Assembly (NCBI RefSeq): GCF_014207965.1
Contig: NZ_JACHLM010000005.1
Span: 1-64,000, forward strand
DNA: 64,000 nt
DNA from: Brevundimonas bullata
Lineage (GTDB): Bacteria; Pseudomonadota; Alphaproteobacteria; Caulobacterales; Caulobacteraceae
Reading direction: 5' to 3'
Shown here: positions 63,889 through 64,000 of the stretch, piece after piece
Layout: each line of letters opens with the position of its first letter
Numbering within the stretch: the first letter of the stretch is position 1
The notes under the pieces: model-generated
Seen by the model: only the letters and a program-made list of their open reading frames with translations
Told to the model about the DNA's origin: nothing
Database searches by the model: none
Translations under genes and position numbers: made by a program

Positions 63889-64000
63889 CTATGCGAGTCC
63901 GAAGCCGTCAGCGGCGGCCTCGAGTGTCTCGCGCTTGATTCTTTTGGCCAGGCTCCAGCGGTGGACCTCGCTGGGGCCATCATAGATGCGGAAGGCGCGC
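63889..64000 (-). CDS. Acyl-CoA dehydrogenase, C-terminal fragment (cut by window)
   Basis: The minus strand encodes the last 36 residues ending in TAG at 63889-63891. They include RAFRIYDGPSEVHRWSLAKR, the conserved C-terminal helix region of acyl-CoA dehydrogenases. The rest lies beyond the window. It is convergent with the carboxylesterase gene. Confidence 0.85.
   Translation of the reverse strand, partial: RAFRIYDGPSEVHRWSLAKRIKRETLEAAADGFGLA

Overview
The window looks like the chromosome of a Caulobacteraceae-type alphaproteobacterium, probably Brevundimonas or a close relative. This is inferred from the high G+C content, five large TonB-dependent receptors with sphingomonad/caulobacter-style plug domains, the alphaproteobacterial gene content and densely overlapping operons. 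No rRNA, integrase, transposase or CRISPR array is visible. The window opens inside a 5'-truncated initiator tRNA (fMet, CAT anticodon) followed by a strong terminator. In many alphaproteobacteria tRNA-fMet closes an rRNA operon, so one may lie just to the left (inference).

Region A (about 0.4-23.8 kb) is an organophosphate and inositol region. It starts with a PepSY/response-regulator/histidine-kinase operon divergent from a TonB receptor. A minus-strand operon follows with a PhoD-like phosphatase, an inositol-monophosphatase-family enzyme and an OPA-family organophosphate transporter. Next come mmsA-iolB-iolE-iolD-iolC, an RpiR regulator, two divergent tandem iolG genes, and a TonB receptor divergent from a two-domain beta-propeller phytase. 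Together these can be read as a full route from external phytate through inositol phosphates and myo-inositol to DHAP and acetyl-CoA.

Region B (about 24.2-51.9 kb) is an aromatic-amine catabolic region. It encodes kynureninase, 3-hydroxyanthranilate dioxygenase, ACMS decarboxylase, 2-aminomuconate semialdehyde dehydrogenase, 2-aminomuconate deaminase, oxalocrotonate decarboxylase, oxopentenoate hydratase, acylating acetaldehyde dehydrogenase and hydroxyoxovalerate aldolase, i.e. the modified meta pathway from kynurenines to pyruvate and acetyl-CoA. Interleaved are genes without an assigned step: a TPP enzyme, an ALDH, two FAH-family proteins, two VOC proteins, aspartate dehydrogenase, an NMT1-type ABC transporter, a TSUP permease, an amino-acid permease, a TonB receptor with a secreted beta-propeller protein and a lipoprotein, and a LysR regulator.

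Region C (about 52.3-64 kb) holds a FecI/FecR/STN-TonB receptor system with a purple-acid-type phosphatase, then a membrane LytTR regulator divergent from a TonB receptor plus type-B carboxylesterase, and the C-terminus of an acyl-CoA dehydrogenase.

Copies of the tRNA-fMet 3' end and/or its terminator lie at the left edge of A, at the A/B boundary and at the B/C boundary. The two catabolic regions are therefore framed by the same direct repeat, which suggests that they are separately acquired or rearranged modules.
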